A DNA stretch of 64,000 bases, taken from a virus. Position numbers and translations under genes: made by a program. The notes under the pieces were generated by a model that saw only the letters and a list, made by a program, of their open reading frames with translations, ran no database searches and was not told where the DNA came from. Below, in pieces: positions 39,214 to 46,351 of this stretch. The stretch's first letter is position 1, and each line of letters begins with the position of its first letter. The stretch covers positions 23,460 through 87,459 of the IMG/VR virus record IMGVR_UViG_3300035181_000401. One strand, 5' to 3'.

Positions 39214-39744
39214 ATGAACCTCGACCTTTCCGACGACATCATCAACGTTTCCGACATCACGGAGCGTTTCGCGGAACTCCGCGACGAGCGGGCGGACCTC
39301 GAATCCGATATCACGGACGCGGCGGAAGCCCTCGAAAACGCGAAGCTCGCCCGGGATGACCTGACGGGCGAAGAGCCCGACGCGGAGACGGACGCCGCAC
39401 AATCGGCAGTTACGGACGCGGAATCCGACGCGGAAGCGGCCCGGGAAGCTCTCGACGAATGGGAGGAAGAGAACCGCGAAGAATTCGACACCCTGTCGGG
39501 CATCGTGGACGAACTCCGAGGGGATGGCGGGGATCATCAATTCGAGGGCGATTGGTTCCCGGGCTACCTCATTCGCGAAACCCATTTCACGGACTACGCG
39601 CAGCAATTCGCGGAGGACATCGGCGCGATTCCCGGGGATGCCGCGTGGCCCTGTACCTGCATCGACTGGGAGGAAGCGGCCCGGGAACTCCGCCACGATT
39701 ACAGCGAAACGGATATCAACGGGACCTCATACCTCTACCGCTAA
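39214..39744 (+). CDS. Island gene 6: coiled coil with ArdA-like C-terminal region
   Basis: 176 aa. Residues 10-95 form an acidic coiled coil (ITERFAELRDERADLESDI...). The C-terminal 65 residues (THFTDYAQQFAEDIGAIPGD...CIDWEEAARELRHDYSE...GTSYLYR) resemble the end of ArdA antirestriction proteins (YAxxLAEDxG...IDxExxARDL). ArdA mimics DNA and blocks type I restriction enzymes. The acidity fits mimicry, but the rest of ArdA is missing, so this is a hypothesis. Confidence 0.74.
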   Translation: MNLDLSDDIINVSDITERFAELRDERADLESDITDAAEALENAKLARDDLTGEEPDAETDAAQSAVTDAESDAEAAREALDEWEEENREEFDTLSGIVDELRGDGGDHQFEGDWFPGYLIRETHFTDYAQQFAEDIGAIPGDAAWPCTCIDWEEAARELRHDYSETDINGTSYLYR

Positions 39745-39759
39745 GGGTTTCCCCTAGTA

Positions 39760-39795
39760 GCCCGGAACTACGGTTCCGGGCAGAATGCAAAGCAT
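39760..39795 (+). promoter_or_regulatory. Type II leader element: hairpin plus CAGAATGCAAAGCAT
   Basis: Stem GCCCGGAAC/GTTCCGGGC ending in CAGAATGCAAAGCAT, just before gene 7. The same element occurs at 41,501-41,535. CAGAAT may be the -10; no good -35 lies 17 bp upstream. Confidence 0.66.
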
Positions 39796-39819
39796 CCCGC
39801 AACACTTCAGGCAAACAAA

Positions 39820-40503
39820 ATGCAAGCCTACGATTCCCGCAAAGTGACGCATGACGGACGCGAATTCGTCGCCCGGTTCTATTACGATGATTCCCACGAT
39901 GCCCCGTGGGAACGGGAGGACGGACACGGACCCGTCACGGGCTGGGAACGCCGCGACAAGCGGCCCGGGGAATGGATCATCAACGAGGACCGGGGATCGC
40001 GTCGATTCTACGATGCGCAAGAGGCCCAGCGAATCGCGCTGCGCGATGGCTGGGGATGCCCTCCCGATGCCCCGTATGAACCGCCGTCCGCATACATGAG
40101 GGAAGCGGAAGCCCGGGCCATCGCCCAACAGACTGCATGGGGATTCACGGGCGGGGGCCGAATCAACCGCCGCGCGGCCCTCGCGTGTCGCGATCCCCTC
40201 GGGGAATGGCTGGGCATGACGCAAAGGGAGATTGCGGCCCGTGCTGTCCGGGCAGACTTCGCCCGCCTCCGTGACTGGTGTAACGATGGCTGGCATTACT
40301 GCGGAGTGTCCGTGTCCCTCGTGACTCCCCCGGAAGACCCGGACGAATTCGCGGAGGAACCCGAAGAGACTTTCGCCTATGCCCTGTGGGGTATCGAATC
40401 GGACGCGGGGGATTACTTCGCGGAAGTCATCGCGGAATTGTGCCGGGAGGCTTTGGCCGACGAAGCCCGCCGCACGTATCCCGTGCATTCTCTCGGGACG
40501 TGA
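39820..40503 (+). CDS. Island gene 7: 227-aa protein of conserved phage type
   Basis: MQAYDSRKVTHDGREFVARFYYDDSH... with DAPWEREDGHGPVTGWERRDKRPGEWIINEDRGSRRFYD near 27-66. That segment is typical of proteins I associate with Burkholderiales phages and plasmids. Acidic C-terminal part (PPEDPDEFAEEPEE). Function unknown. Confidence 0.78.
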   Translation: MQAYDSRKVTHDGREFVARFYYDDSHDAPWEREDGHGPVTGWERRDKRPGEWIINEDRGSRRFYDAQEAQRIALRDGWGCPPDAPYEPPSAYMREAEARAIAQQTAWGFTGGGRINRRAALACRDPLGEWLGMTQREIAARAVRADFARLRDWCNDGWHYCGVSVSLVTPPEDPDEFAEEPEETFAYALWGIESDAGDYFAEVIAELCREALADEARRTYPVHSLGT

Positions 40504-40507
40504 TACG

Positions 40508-40657
40508 ATGACGGGACAACCCTACAGCATCAAACGCGATGGCTCTCTGTGGCGGGTCATCAATCGAGACGGCAACATCATGTTTTCAAGCCTCCGCCGT
40601 GCGAATTGCAGAGACTGGGCGGAACGCTTCTATAGGAACACGGAGGGGACCGTATAG
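40508..40657 (+). CDS. Island gene 8: 49-aa basic protein
   Basis: MTGQPYSIKRDGSLWRVINRDGN..., ending RFYRNTEGTV. Starts 4 nt after gene 7 stop. Small basic beta-like peptide; unknown. Confidence 0.65.
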   Translation: MTGQPYSIKRDGSLWRVINRDGNIMFSSLRRANCRDWAERFYRNTEGTV

Positions 40658-40768
40658 AACAGCCCTCCACGCCTTCAAAACCTACCCGGGAAGGGTAGGA
40701 CACTGCCAGACATCGCCGAATGCCCTACGGGGCTATAAATCAAACTGAAGACGCCGAAACGGAAAACC

Positions 40769-40909
40769 GTGCAACACTCGAAAACCTACGCAAAGACGAA
40801 CAAGACCCGCAACACCCACGAAACCCGCGAAGCCCGACAGGCCCGCCACGAATCGGCAAGCAAACGCCGCCCGTGGACCCGAACGGACAAGCGATCCGCG
40901 ATGCTTTAA
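40769..40909 (+). CDS. Island gene 9: 46-aa highly basic peptide
   Basis: GTG 40769 after ACGGAAAACC. VQHSKTYAKTNKTRNTHETREARQ... is rich in Lys/Arg/Thr and ends just before a strong terminator, which an overlapping longer frame does not respect. Possibly RNA- or DNA-binding. Start uncertain. Confidence 0.5.
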   Translation: MQHSKTYAKTNKTRNTHETREARQARHESASKRRPWTRTDKRSAML

Positions 40910-40913
40910 GCGG

Positions 40914-40940
40914 AAAGCCCCTGCAATCTGTGGGGGCTTT
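40914..40940 (+). terminator. Rho-independent terminator
   Basis: AAAGCCCC-TGCAATCTGT-GGGGGCTTT followed by GCTGTTT. Confidence 0.75.
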
Positions 40941-40951
40941 GCTGTTTCCGC

Positions 40952-40979
40952 TTGACATGCTCCGAAAGCCCGCCACAAT
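40952..40979 (+). promoter_or_regulatory. Island promoter, twin of the 33,979-34,006 promoter
   Basis: TTGACA - 16 bp - CACAAT GGGAACC. Shares TTGACATGCTCCGAAA and CACAATGGGAACC with the minus-strand promoter of the 33,102 gene. Confidence 0.85.
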
Positions 40980-41014
40980 GGGAACCATTCCACCCACGGC
41001 CCGGAGCCCTCGCA

Positions 41015-41224
41015 ATGAACTACATTACCCGTCTCCAGCAAGAAAACGCCGACAAGCAAAACGTGATTCGCGCGGCCCGAATCGAAATCGAAGAATTCCG
41101 TTTGCATCTCTTGTCCGCGAAGTTTCAAGGGCTCGACGTTGACGGGACGCGGAAAGACTGGATCGCTACGGGCGATGTCCTCCGCCGTCTCGAAAGCATC
41201 ATGCAAGCTTTGCCGCTCGAATGA
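41015..41224 (+). CDS. Island gene 10: 69-aa conserved-type phage protein
   Basis: MNYITRLQQENADKQNVIRAARIEIEEFRLHL...GTRKDWIATGDVLRRLESI. The coiled-coil start and the DWIATGDV segment look like a small family common in betaproteobacterial phages. Function unknown. Confidence 0.78.
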   Translation: MNYITRLQQENADKQNVIRAARIEIEEFRLHLLSAKFQGLDVDGTRKDWIATGDVLRRLESIMQALPLE

Positions 41225-41243
41225 CCCTAAAGCCCGGAGGGGC

Positions 41244-41273
41244 TTTACAAAACGTCAAAGGGTCTGTTATAGT
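41244..41273 (+). promoter_or_regulatory. Fused stem-loop and promoter
   Basis: AAAGCCC-GGAG-GGGCTTT with the 3' arm forming -35 TTTACA; 18 bp; TATAGT. Leader has CGGAGCCCGACACC before the ATG, as in the 38,276 unit. Confidence 0.78.
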
Positions 41274-41300
41274 TGACTCATCAACACGGAGCCCGACACC

Positions 41301-41486
41301 ATGACGCAAGCCCTCGCAATCGGTCAATCTCTCACTTTCACCAATACGGACGGCCATCCCGTCACGGGGACCATTGTCGGGCGTGACTGGTCGTTTTCGA
41401 CCCTCATCGCCTACACTGTGGAAATCCACAACGGGATGAGGTATCACGTCAACGCGTCCACCCTTCAATCGGGGCATTCTTTCTAG
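41301..41486 (+). CDS. Island gene 11: 61-aa beta-type protein
   Basis: MTQALAIGQSLTFTNTDGHPVTGTIVGRDWSF... reads like a small SH3-like barrel (LTFT, VTGTIVG, YTVEI). CGGAG ribosome site. Unknown. Confidence 0.72.
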   Translation: MTQALAIGQSLTFTNTDGHPVTGTIVGRDWSFSTLIAYTVEIHNGMRYHVNASTLQSGHSF

Positions 41487-41500
41487 GGTTCGCCCTAGTG

Positions 41501-41535
41501 GCCCGGGGCAACGTCCCGGGCAGAATGCAAAGCAT
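41501..41535 (+). promoter_or_regulatory. Type II leader element, second copy
   Basis: GCCCGGG-GCAACGT-CCCGGGC ending in CAGAATGCAAAGCAT; the loop and stem differ from the first copy but the layout and tail are identical. Confidence 0.66.
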
Positions 41536-41553
41536 ACCCCCGGAGAAAACACA

Positions 41554-41676
41554 ATGTCCGCCGTCCTGCTCGAATCTGTCGCCCGTATCTACATCCGCCG
41601 TCGTCACAATCCGGAAGCCCGGGCGATGGCCCGCGAAACGCTCCGCGCCATCCGTGCGGCCCGTTCTCATTCCTGA
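41554..41676 (+). CDS. Island gene 12: 40-aa basic peptide
   Basis: ATG 41554 after CCGGAGAAAACACA. MSAVLLESVARIYIRRRHNPE... is Arg-rich and helical, ending AARSHS. Good ribosome site supports it. Unknown. Confidence 0.62.
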   Translation: MSAVLLESVARIYIRRRHNPEARAMARETLRAIRAARSHS

Positions 41677-41686
41677 GAATCCTGCC

Positions 41687-41959
41687 ATGACTGCAACCCT
41701 TCACACTCTGCCCGTGCGGTCCGAATACGCCGCGAACGAGGCGCTAGCCCTCGTGTCTCTGTCCCTGTGGGACGTTCACCAGCGAACCCACGGACACCCC
41801 GCATTGATGCCCTCAACGTGCAACAGGAAGCCCGCCACCATGCCGAAACGCTCCGCCCTTCAATGGCTCCGCCTGCCCGTCATTCTGACGCGTGGCGATG
41901 TCCTCGCAATCGTGACAGCCTCCGCCGCAATCGGGGCCTTTCTCGCCCTCGTGCTGTAA
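41687..41959 (+). CDS. Island gene 13: 90-aa protein with C-terminal membrane helix
   Basis: MTATLHTLPVRSEYAANEALALV...; an internal MPKRSALQWLRLP begins a possible shorter product; residues 70-90 (VLAIVTASAAIGAFLALVL) are a membrane helix. Unknown. Confidence 0.6.
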   Translation: MTATLHTLPVRSEYAANEALALVSLSLWDVHQRTHGHPALMPSTCNRKPATMPKRSALQWLRLPVILTRGDVLAIVTASAAIGAFLALVL

Positions 41960-41982
41960 AGCCCCTCCGGAATGCTCGGGAA

Positions 41983-42012
41983 TTGACAGCCCGGGCGTTC
42001 ACGTTGCATAAT
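41983..42012 (+). promoter_or_regulatory. Island promoter
   Basis: TTGACA - 18 bp - CATAAT, 36 nt before ATG 42048. Confidence 0.8.
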
Positions 42013-42047
42013 GATCCCATACCGCAACGAACCCGACAGGTAACGAA

Positions 42048-42272
42048 ATGGCCCGTAAGCAAACCCTCCGCGCCCGTATCCGTGCAACGGTCCGCCGTGC
42101 GGATCACGCCCTCCGCGTCCGCTTCGCCCCGTATGTCGCGCTCGACGATTACGGCACGTTTCAAATGTGCTATACGGCCCGCGAAGCGATGGAATGGCTC
42201 CCCTGTCTGGCCCCGTGTTCCGGGCGTATCCTCTTCGGGGCTCGCACCATCGCCCGCCGCGTTCAAGCCTGA
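42048..42272 (+). CDS. Island gene 14: 74-aa basic protein
   Basis: MARKQTLRARIRATVRRADHALRVRFAPY... Arg-rich helix, then ALDDYGTFQMCYTAREAMEWLPCLAPCSG. AGGTAACGAA precedes the ATG. Probable nucleic-acid or ribosome contact; unproven. Confidence 0.72.
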   Translation: MARKQTLRARIRATVRRADHALRVRFAPYVALDDYGTFQMCYTAREAMEWLPCLAPCSGRILFGARTIARRVQA

Positions 42273-42307
42273 AAGACCCTCCGTCCCGTAGGGGTTTCCG
42301 TAAACGG

Positions 42308-42336
42308 TTGACAAAACCTAAACGGTCCCCTACAGT
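42308..42336 (+). promoter_or_regulatory. Island promoter
   Basis: TTGACA - 17 bp - TACAGT AGAGGCATCG; leader GCATCGAAACGCAAAC. The first spacer bases AAACCTAAA match those of the 38,218 promoter. Confidence 0.86.
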
Positions 42337-42368
42337 AGAGGCATCGAAACGCAAACGGACCTCCGATC

Positions 42369-42584
42369 ATGACTTATCAAGTAACCGCCCTGTACGCCAA
42401 TTCCGAAGAATGCGGATATGGGGAAGGCGATTCTTACGAATACGCCGCGCAGGAATGCGCCGATAGCGTCCCGGACATTTACCCCGCGTCCGATGTTGTC
42501 ATGGTCTGCACTCGCAACGTGAACGGCTGCCCCGTTACCGTCCGGACCCCGCTTGACCTCTTCCGCCAATTCTGCCACGCCTGA
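42369..42584 (+). CDS. Island gene 15: 71-aa acidic protein
   Basis: MTYQVTALYANSEECGYGEGDSYEYAAQECADSV..., with five Cys and an acid-rich first half. Unknown. Followed after 10 nt by gene 16. Confidence 0.72.
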   Translation: MTYQVTALYANSEECGYGEGDSYEYAAQECADSVPDIYPASDVVMVCTRNVNGCPVTVRTPLDLFRQFCHA

Positions 42585-42594
42585 AAGCCCGATC

Positions 42595-43287
42595 ATGGAT
42601 AACCTTTCGCAAGCCCTCGCGGACATCACCCGCCCCTCTTCCCTCGTGGTCGTCCCGTTCTCCGGGTTCTATAACTCGTGGCACGATGACGCCCTAGACA
42701 GGGCTCTCGAAATGATGTTTTCGGACCGTGACACGGGCTGTCACGTGAACGAGGAATTGCAGGGACGGGCGTTCGATTGCATCGAATGGCAAGCGGTACA
42801 CGTGGCCTATTCCGTCCGCTACTGCGAAGCTTTCGCGGAAGAATTCGGGGTTCGCCTGAAATGGGAAAGCCTGTCCTCCCCTCGGGAGTACAATTTTTCA
42901 ACGGACCGCATTTTCGCGGAATGGGATAACGAGGACATCGCCCGCGTTTTCAAAGAGACGCCCCGCGAAATTCTCGACACCATCGCCGAGGAAATGTTTA
43001 CGTCCCGTTCCGGGTTCGCATCGTTCTATTCCCCGGACGTGGCGGAATGGGGCGACCTGAGCGAATGGGACCATAACCAACGCTTCGCCCTGCTCCGTGC
43101 CCATGTGCGCCATGTGAAGGGGAAAGACCTCGATTCCTACGGAGAATTGGACCTCATGGAATCGGACATGGGAAACGGGTTCGCGGATGACGTGCTTTTC
43201 TCGACAGCCTCCGGGGAGGCTAACGCGATGCTCGTCCGTCTCTGCAACGTCTGGTATTATCTGGACGACACCCGGAAGAATCGATAG
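42595..43287 (+). CDS. Island gene 16: 230-aa acidic protein
   Basis: MDNLSQALADITRPSSLVVVPFSGFYNSWHDDALDRALEMMF... The FSGFYNSWHD start resembles proteins of many phages that begin with a IPFSGFYES(I/W)H pattern. Strongly acidic (many Glu/Asp) and Trp/Tyr-rich. Largest gene of the island. Function unknown; DNA mimicry is only a thought. Confidence 0.76.
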   Translation: MDNLSQALADITRPSSLVVVPFSGFYNSWHDDALDRALEMMFSDRDTGCHVNEELQGRAFDCIEWQAVHVAYSVRYCEAFAEEFGVRLKWESLSSPREYNFSTDRIFAEWDNEDIARVFKETPREILDTIAEEMFTSRSGFASFYSPDVAEWGDLSEWDHNQRFALLRAHVRHVKGKDLDSYGELDLMESDMGNGFADDVLFSTASGEANAMLVRLCNVWYYLDDTRKNR

Positions 43288-43320
43288 CCCTACAGGGCAA
43301 CCCCTACACGTGAAAGGGGC

Positions 43321-43351
43321 TTGACACTAAGCCCCGATTCTCTGCTACACT
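43321..43351 (+). promoter_or_regulatory. Fused stem-loop and promoter
   Basis: CCCCT-ACACGTGAA-AGGGG runs into CTTGACA; TACACT follows after 19 bp, a long spacer. Confidence 0.62.
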
Positions 43352-43374
43352 ATGGACACACTACAGGAACAGAC

Positions 43375-43593
43375 ATGAAAATCCGGGCACATCAGAAACT
43401 TCGTATCATCTTCGGGCAGGGTTCCGGGGCTGTCGTCCTGAACGGGATTACCTATCGGCAAGCCCTCGAAATGCTGCAAGGCGTCCCCATGCTGGCATTT
43501 ATCGACGTGGCGCACGACCTGAACGCCGATCCTGTCGCTATCGGGCTTGCCACTGTCCGGCATGGGATTAACGTACAGGTTGACATCCTGTAA
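43375..43593 (+). CDS. Island gene 17: 72-aa protein
   Basis: MKIRAHQKLRIIFGQGSGAVVLNGITYRQALEML... alternating beta/alpha; no motif recognised. Confidence 0.72.
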   Translation: MKIRAHQKLRIIFGQGSGAVVLNGITYRQALEMLQGVPMLAFIDVAHDLNADPVAIGLATVRHGINVQVDIL

Positions 43594-43619
43594 GGAAACC
43601 TGTAAGGGTTTGCCCTAGT

Positions 43620-43648
43620 AGCAGAGACAGGAAAATCTCTGCTATAGT
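43620..43648 (+). promoter_or_regulatory. Hairpin overlapping a TATAGT -10 box
   Basis: AGCAGAGA-CAGGAAAA-TCTCTGCT, the 3' arm running into TATAGT CTAGACATCG. Preceded by GTTTGCCCTAGTAG, a motif repeated at other island junctions. A regulated promoter is likely. Confidence 0.66.
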
Positions 43649-43677
43649 CTAGACATCGAAACACAAGGGATTTTCTG

Positions 43678-43908
43678 ATGCTCCGCCCTGAAACCATCAT
43701 CCCGGGCCTCGAATGCCCGAATCTGGACGACCTGACGGACGCGGAACTCGACGATGCGTGCGATGCATTCGATGCCCTGCAACGGCTCGCGCATATCGTC
43801 CGAATGGCCCGCCGTCAACGTCTCGCGGGGCAGATTCCCTCCGCCATCCGCACGGAGGAAGCGGCGGACTACCATTACAGCAGACTTCCGCAAGCCCTCC
43901 GCTACTGA
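43678..43908 (+). CDS. Island gene 18: 76-aa protein
   Basis: MLRPETIIPGLECPNLDDLTDAELDDACDAFDALQ... acidic first half, then a basic helix (RMARRQRLAG). Unknown. Confidence 0.7.
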   Translation: MLRPETIIPGLECPNLDDLTDAELDDACDAFDALQRLAHIVRMARRQRLAGQIPSAIRTEEAADYHYSRLPQALRY

Positions 43909-43988
43909 CAGAATCCACCCGAAAGCCTCTAACACAATGGGGGCTTTGGGGCGAATTCCCGCCGCATCCCTAACCGGAGTCATACGCT

Positions 43989-44210
43989 ATGAACGCATCC
44001 CAACGCCGCATCGCCCGCCGTTCCGTCCTGTCCGTGCATCCCCTCGGGTCCGCCGTCATGATGCCCACGGGCAAGCCCGCCACTGTCATCGGCACGAACG
44101 GGCACGGCTCCGCCCTCATGGTCCGCCGTGCGGACAATCGTCGCGTCTCCCTGAAGCTCCGCGACATCAGCGGACCGCACGCGATCGGCAACACGGCCCG
44201 GGCCAGCTAG
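43989..44210 (+). CDS. Island gene 19: 73-aa basic protein
   Basis: MNASQRRIARRSVLSVHPLGSAVMM... ; beta-rich and Arg-rich (MVRRADNRRVSLKLRD). Unknown. No obvious promoter immediately upstream, so it may be read with gene 18. Confidence 0.68.
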   Translation: MNASQRRIARRSVLSVHPLGSAVMMPTGKPATVIGTNGHGSALMVRRADNRRVSLKLRDISGPHAIGNTARAS

Positions 44211-44251
44211 AGCCCGAAGGCCCTTCGGGGCCTAGTCCTAAGCCCCTACGC

Positions 44252-44280
44252 TTGACAGGGATTTAGGACTAGGCTACAGT
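44252..44280 (+). promoter_or_regulatory. Island promoter
   Basis: TTGACA - 17 bp - TACAGT AGAACCATCG; leader CATCGTAAACAAAAC. Preceded by GGCCCTTCGGGGCC hairpin. Confidence 0.86.
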
Positions 44281-44316
44281 AGAACCATCGTAAACAAAAC
44301 CTTAACGGGGTTTCAA

Positions 44317-44505
44317 ATGGCAACCTTCACCAAAGACGACATCCGCCGCATGTTCCGCGAAGAATCGCCCGCTGACATCCTGTCGCATATGACGATGAAC
44401 GAGGGTATCGAATACCCGGACGCGTGCGAAATGATCCGGACGGCCCTCCGTCTCGACGCGGAAGCGATGGAAGAAATGCGCGACAGCTACGACAATCGCT
44501 GCTGA
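44317..44505 (+). CDS. Island gene 20: 62-aa acidic helical protein
   Basis: MATFTKDDIRRMFREESPADILSHMTMNEG..., ending EAMEEMRDSYDNRC. Unknown. Confidence 0.73.
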   Translation: MATFTKDDIRRMFREESPADILSHMTMNEGIEYPDACEMIRTALRLDAEAMEEMRDSYDNRC

Positions 44506-44528
44506 AACGTCAACCCGGAGAAACCCTA

Positions 44529-44717
44529 ATGAACTCCCTTTTCCTCGTCGTCCTGTACAGCCCCCGGAGCAATACGAAACTTCGGGTTTTCCTGACGGCA
44601 GAAAACGAGGGTGACGCGAAACGCCGCGCCATCGATGAATGGGGCGGACGGGAGGACCGGGCCGATATGGTCGAATTCCTCTGCCACACTCCCGACACGG
44701 TCAACAAAGGAATCTAA
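44529..44717 (+). CDS. Island gene 21: 62-aa protein
   Basis: MNSLFLVVLYSPRSNTKLRVFLTAENEGDAKRRAIDEWGG... beta-alpha-beta start. CCCGGAGAAACCCTA precedes the ATG. Unknown. Confidence 0.7.
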   Translation: MNSLFLVVLYSPRSNTKLRVFLTAENEGDAKRRAIDEWGGREDRADMVEFLCHTPDTVNKGI

Positions 44718-44719
44718 CA

Positions 44720-44911
44720 ATGATTCAAGTCAACCCGTCCCCGGGCCTCCCCCGGAAATGGCATGTGACGCTCGACGGCCGGGCCGTGGGAGTCATCAAA
44801 GAGACGAAACAGGGCACGGGGAAGGGCTACACCTATCATCCCCGGGGCTCTCGCCTGACAGGCTTGACGTTTCCCAGTCTCGCGGAATGCGTGGCAAGCC
44901 TGAAGGGTTGA
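44720..44911 (+). CDS. Island gene 22: 63-aa basic protein
   Basis: MIQVNPSPGLPRKWHVTLDGRAVGVIKETK..., with GTGKGYTYHPRGSRLTG. The start is 2 nt after the gene 21 stop, so the pair is co-translated. Unknown. Confidence 0.7.
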   Translation: MIQVNPSPGLPRKWHVTLDGRAVGVIKETKQGTGKGYTYHPRGSRLTGLTFPSLAECVASLKG

Positions 44912-45125
44912 AAGACCCTACGGCCCGAAAGGGCTTCCCTAAAGGGCTTGCAGGTCTGACGCTCCCCCCGGGTACAATCCGGGCACAGCGTCGGGAACCG
45001 GCTCCGGGGGCATAATCCAACCCTGCCCGTTTCTCTTTGACTAAGCGTTTGCCCTAGTGACATCCCGGAAAATCTCAGGCATGAGAACGCCCGAAGAACA
45101 TAAAGACCCTGCAAACCGAAGGGGC

Positions 45126-45155
45126 TTGCATACAAAACGTCAAAGGGTGTATGAT
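45126..45155 (+). promoter_or_regulatory. Fused stem-loop and promoter
   Basis: GGGGCTTGCAT: TTGCAT - 18 bp - TATGAT. The spacer shares AAAACGTCAAAGGGT with the 41,244 promoter. The 295 bp before it contain another promoter-like TACAAT at about 44,980 and no convincing gene. Confidence 0.75.
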
Positions 45156-45206
45156 GCACTCATGCGCTAGGGAATCAGCCCGACGCAAACAACCCGGAAA
45201 CACATC

Positions 45207-45545
45207 ATGACGCAATCCACCGAAGCCCTCCGCGCCGAATTCCTCGAAACCCTGACGGCCCAGCGCGACGAACTCCGCGCCCGTCTCGACCGTCTGCAAA
45301 ACGTCATTCACGGGGATTTCGTCGTCCAAATCGGCGGAGTCGGCTGCTACCTCCACGCCCGGGAATCGGGCTATGGCGGCGGTTTCGGCATCCTCGGGGC
45401 TGTCTCTTGGGGCAAGGCAACCGCCGAATACTACGCCCGGGAAAGCACAAAACAGGGCGTCGAATCGACGGCTGTCCACTTCACGCAAGCGGTGACGGAC
45501 TGTCTCGCACAGTGCGAAAAGACCATCGCTCACCTGAGCAAGTAA
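45207..45545 (+). CDS. Island gene 23: 112-aa protein with coiled-coil start
   Basis: MTQSTEALRAEFLETLTAQRDELRARLDRLQ helix, then a Gly-rich middle (GVGCYLHARESGYGGGFGILG) and a helical end. Unknown. Confidence 0.74.
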   Translation: MTQSTEALRAEFLETLTAQRDELRARLDRLQNVIHGDFVVQIGGVGCYLHARESGYGGGFGILGAVSWGKATAEYYARESTKQGVESTAVHFTQAVTDCLAQCEKTIAHLSK

Positions 45546-45559
45546 GGGTTTCCCCGGGG

Positions 45560-45589
45560 TTGCACGTCAACCCTTTGACGTTTCATAAT
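45560..45589 (+). promoter_or_regulatory. Island promoter
   Basis: TTGCAC - 18 bp - CATAAT, with GTCAACCCTTTGAC as an inverted repeat in the spacer. Confidence 0.7.
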
Positions 45590-45638
45590 GGAAGCACGGG
45601 AGGCAATCGGGCCTCCCGTCAACCAAGAAAGCGTTAGA

Positions 45639-45869
45639 ATGACTCTTGCAGAATTCCTCCGCCGTGCCCATGCTGTCGGGTGCGATCTTCACGTTTCCGG
45701 GGCTCTCTACTTTCTGAGCCGGAACGGGATCACTGTCCGGATCGACACCCGCGACAGCACGGAAGCCCCGCACTACGCAATAGCGCACATCAAGAAAGGG
45801 CATGATATCAGCTATCAGCCCGCGACACCCTCCGCCGCGTCCCGGGCTCTCAAATTGCCCCGACGCTGA
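45639..45869 (+). CDS. Island gene 24: 76-aa protein
   Basis: MTLAEFLRRAHAVGCDLHVSGALYFLSRNGITVRID..., basic end. Last rightward gene of the island, followed by a terminator. Unknown. Confidence 0.72.
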   Translation: MTLAEFLRRAHAVGCDLHVSGALYFLSRNGITVRIDTRDSTEAPHYAIAHIKKGHDISYQPATPSAASRALKLPRR

Positions 45870-45885
45870 CGCCTGACACAAACGG

Positions 45886-45909
45886 AAGCCCGCCTAGTGC
45901 GGGCTTTTT
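45886..45909 (+). terminator. Terminator closing the gene array
   Basis: AAGCCCGC-CTAGT-GCGGGCTT followed by TTT. Confidence 0.88.
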
Positions 45910-46145
45910 CACGTCTGCTCTACGTTAGCGGGCGCTATTGTCGTCATTCCCGCCTTTAGGCGTTCCCTAGGCGGACAATCTGTCGGACACGTCCGAATTG
46001 TGCCCATGCGGAAAGTCTACCGGAGTAGAGGCATCCGGGAACGCGTCAGGAAGGGCTACAGCGCGATAAAACGAGGGTAGGAATGCGGACGTAGCAGGAA
46101 GGGCGAAAACGGCCAAAAAGGGCCTTAAACGGGCTGGAATCGGGC

Positions 46146-46194
46146 TGTGGATAAGTGGGCAAGTTATCCACAGGCTAGCCCGAAGTTATCCACA
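46146..46194. other. Candidate replication origin: three perfect DnaA boxes
   Basis: TGTGGATAA at 46146-46154 (reverse) and TTATCCACA at 46164-46172 and 46186-46194, the last two inside AAGTTATCCACAGG repeats 22 bp apart. These are exact consensus DnaA boxes. An A+T-rich stretch (GTGTAATATACAC...CATAAATT) follows at about 46,231-46,270. The surrounding 45,910-46,351 has no gene. Confidence 0.68.
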
Positions 46195-46351
46195 GGGATA
46201 GAGGCGGGACAGGGGAGGGGAGCGGGTGTTTAGCCAATTGGTGTAATATACACTCCCACTGCACATAAATTCGCGCAGGATCGCCCGGACGGCCCCGCAC
46301 AGCACGGGAACCGCCCTTTCTACGGGTAAACCCTAACGACACCCGTCCTGT

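Noticed and set aside
40720-41142. A 140-codon frame overlapping island gene 9
   Set aside because: It reads through a strong terminator, a promoter and the start of gene 10, whereas the 46-codon frame ends just before the terminator.
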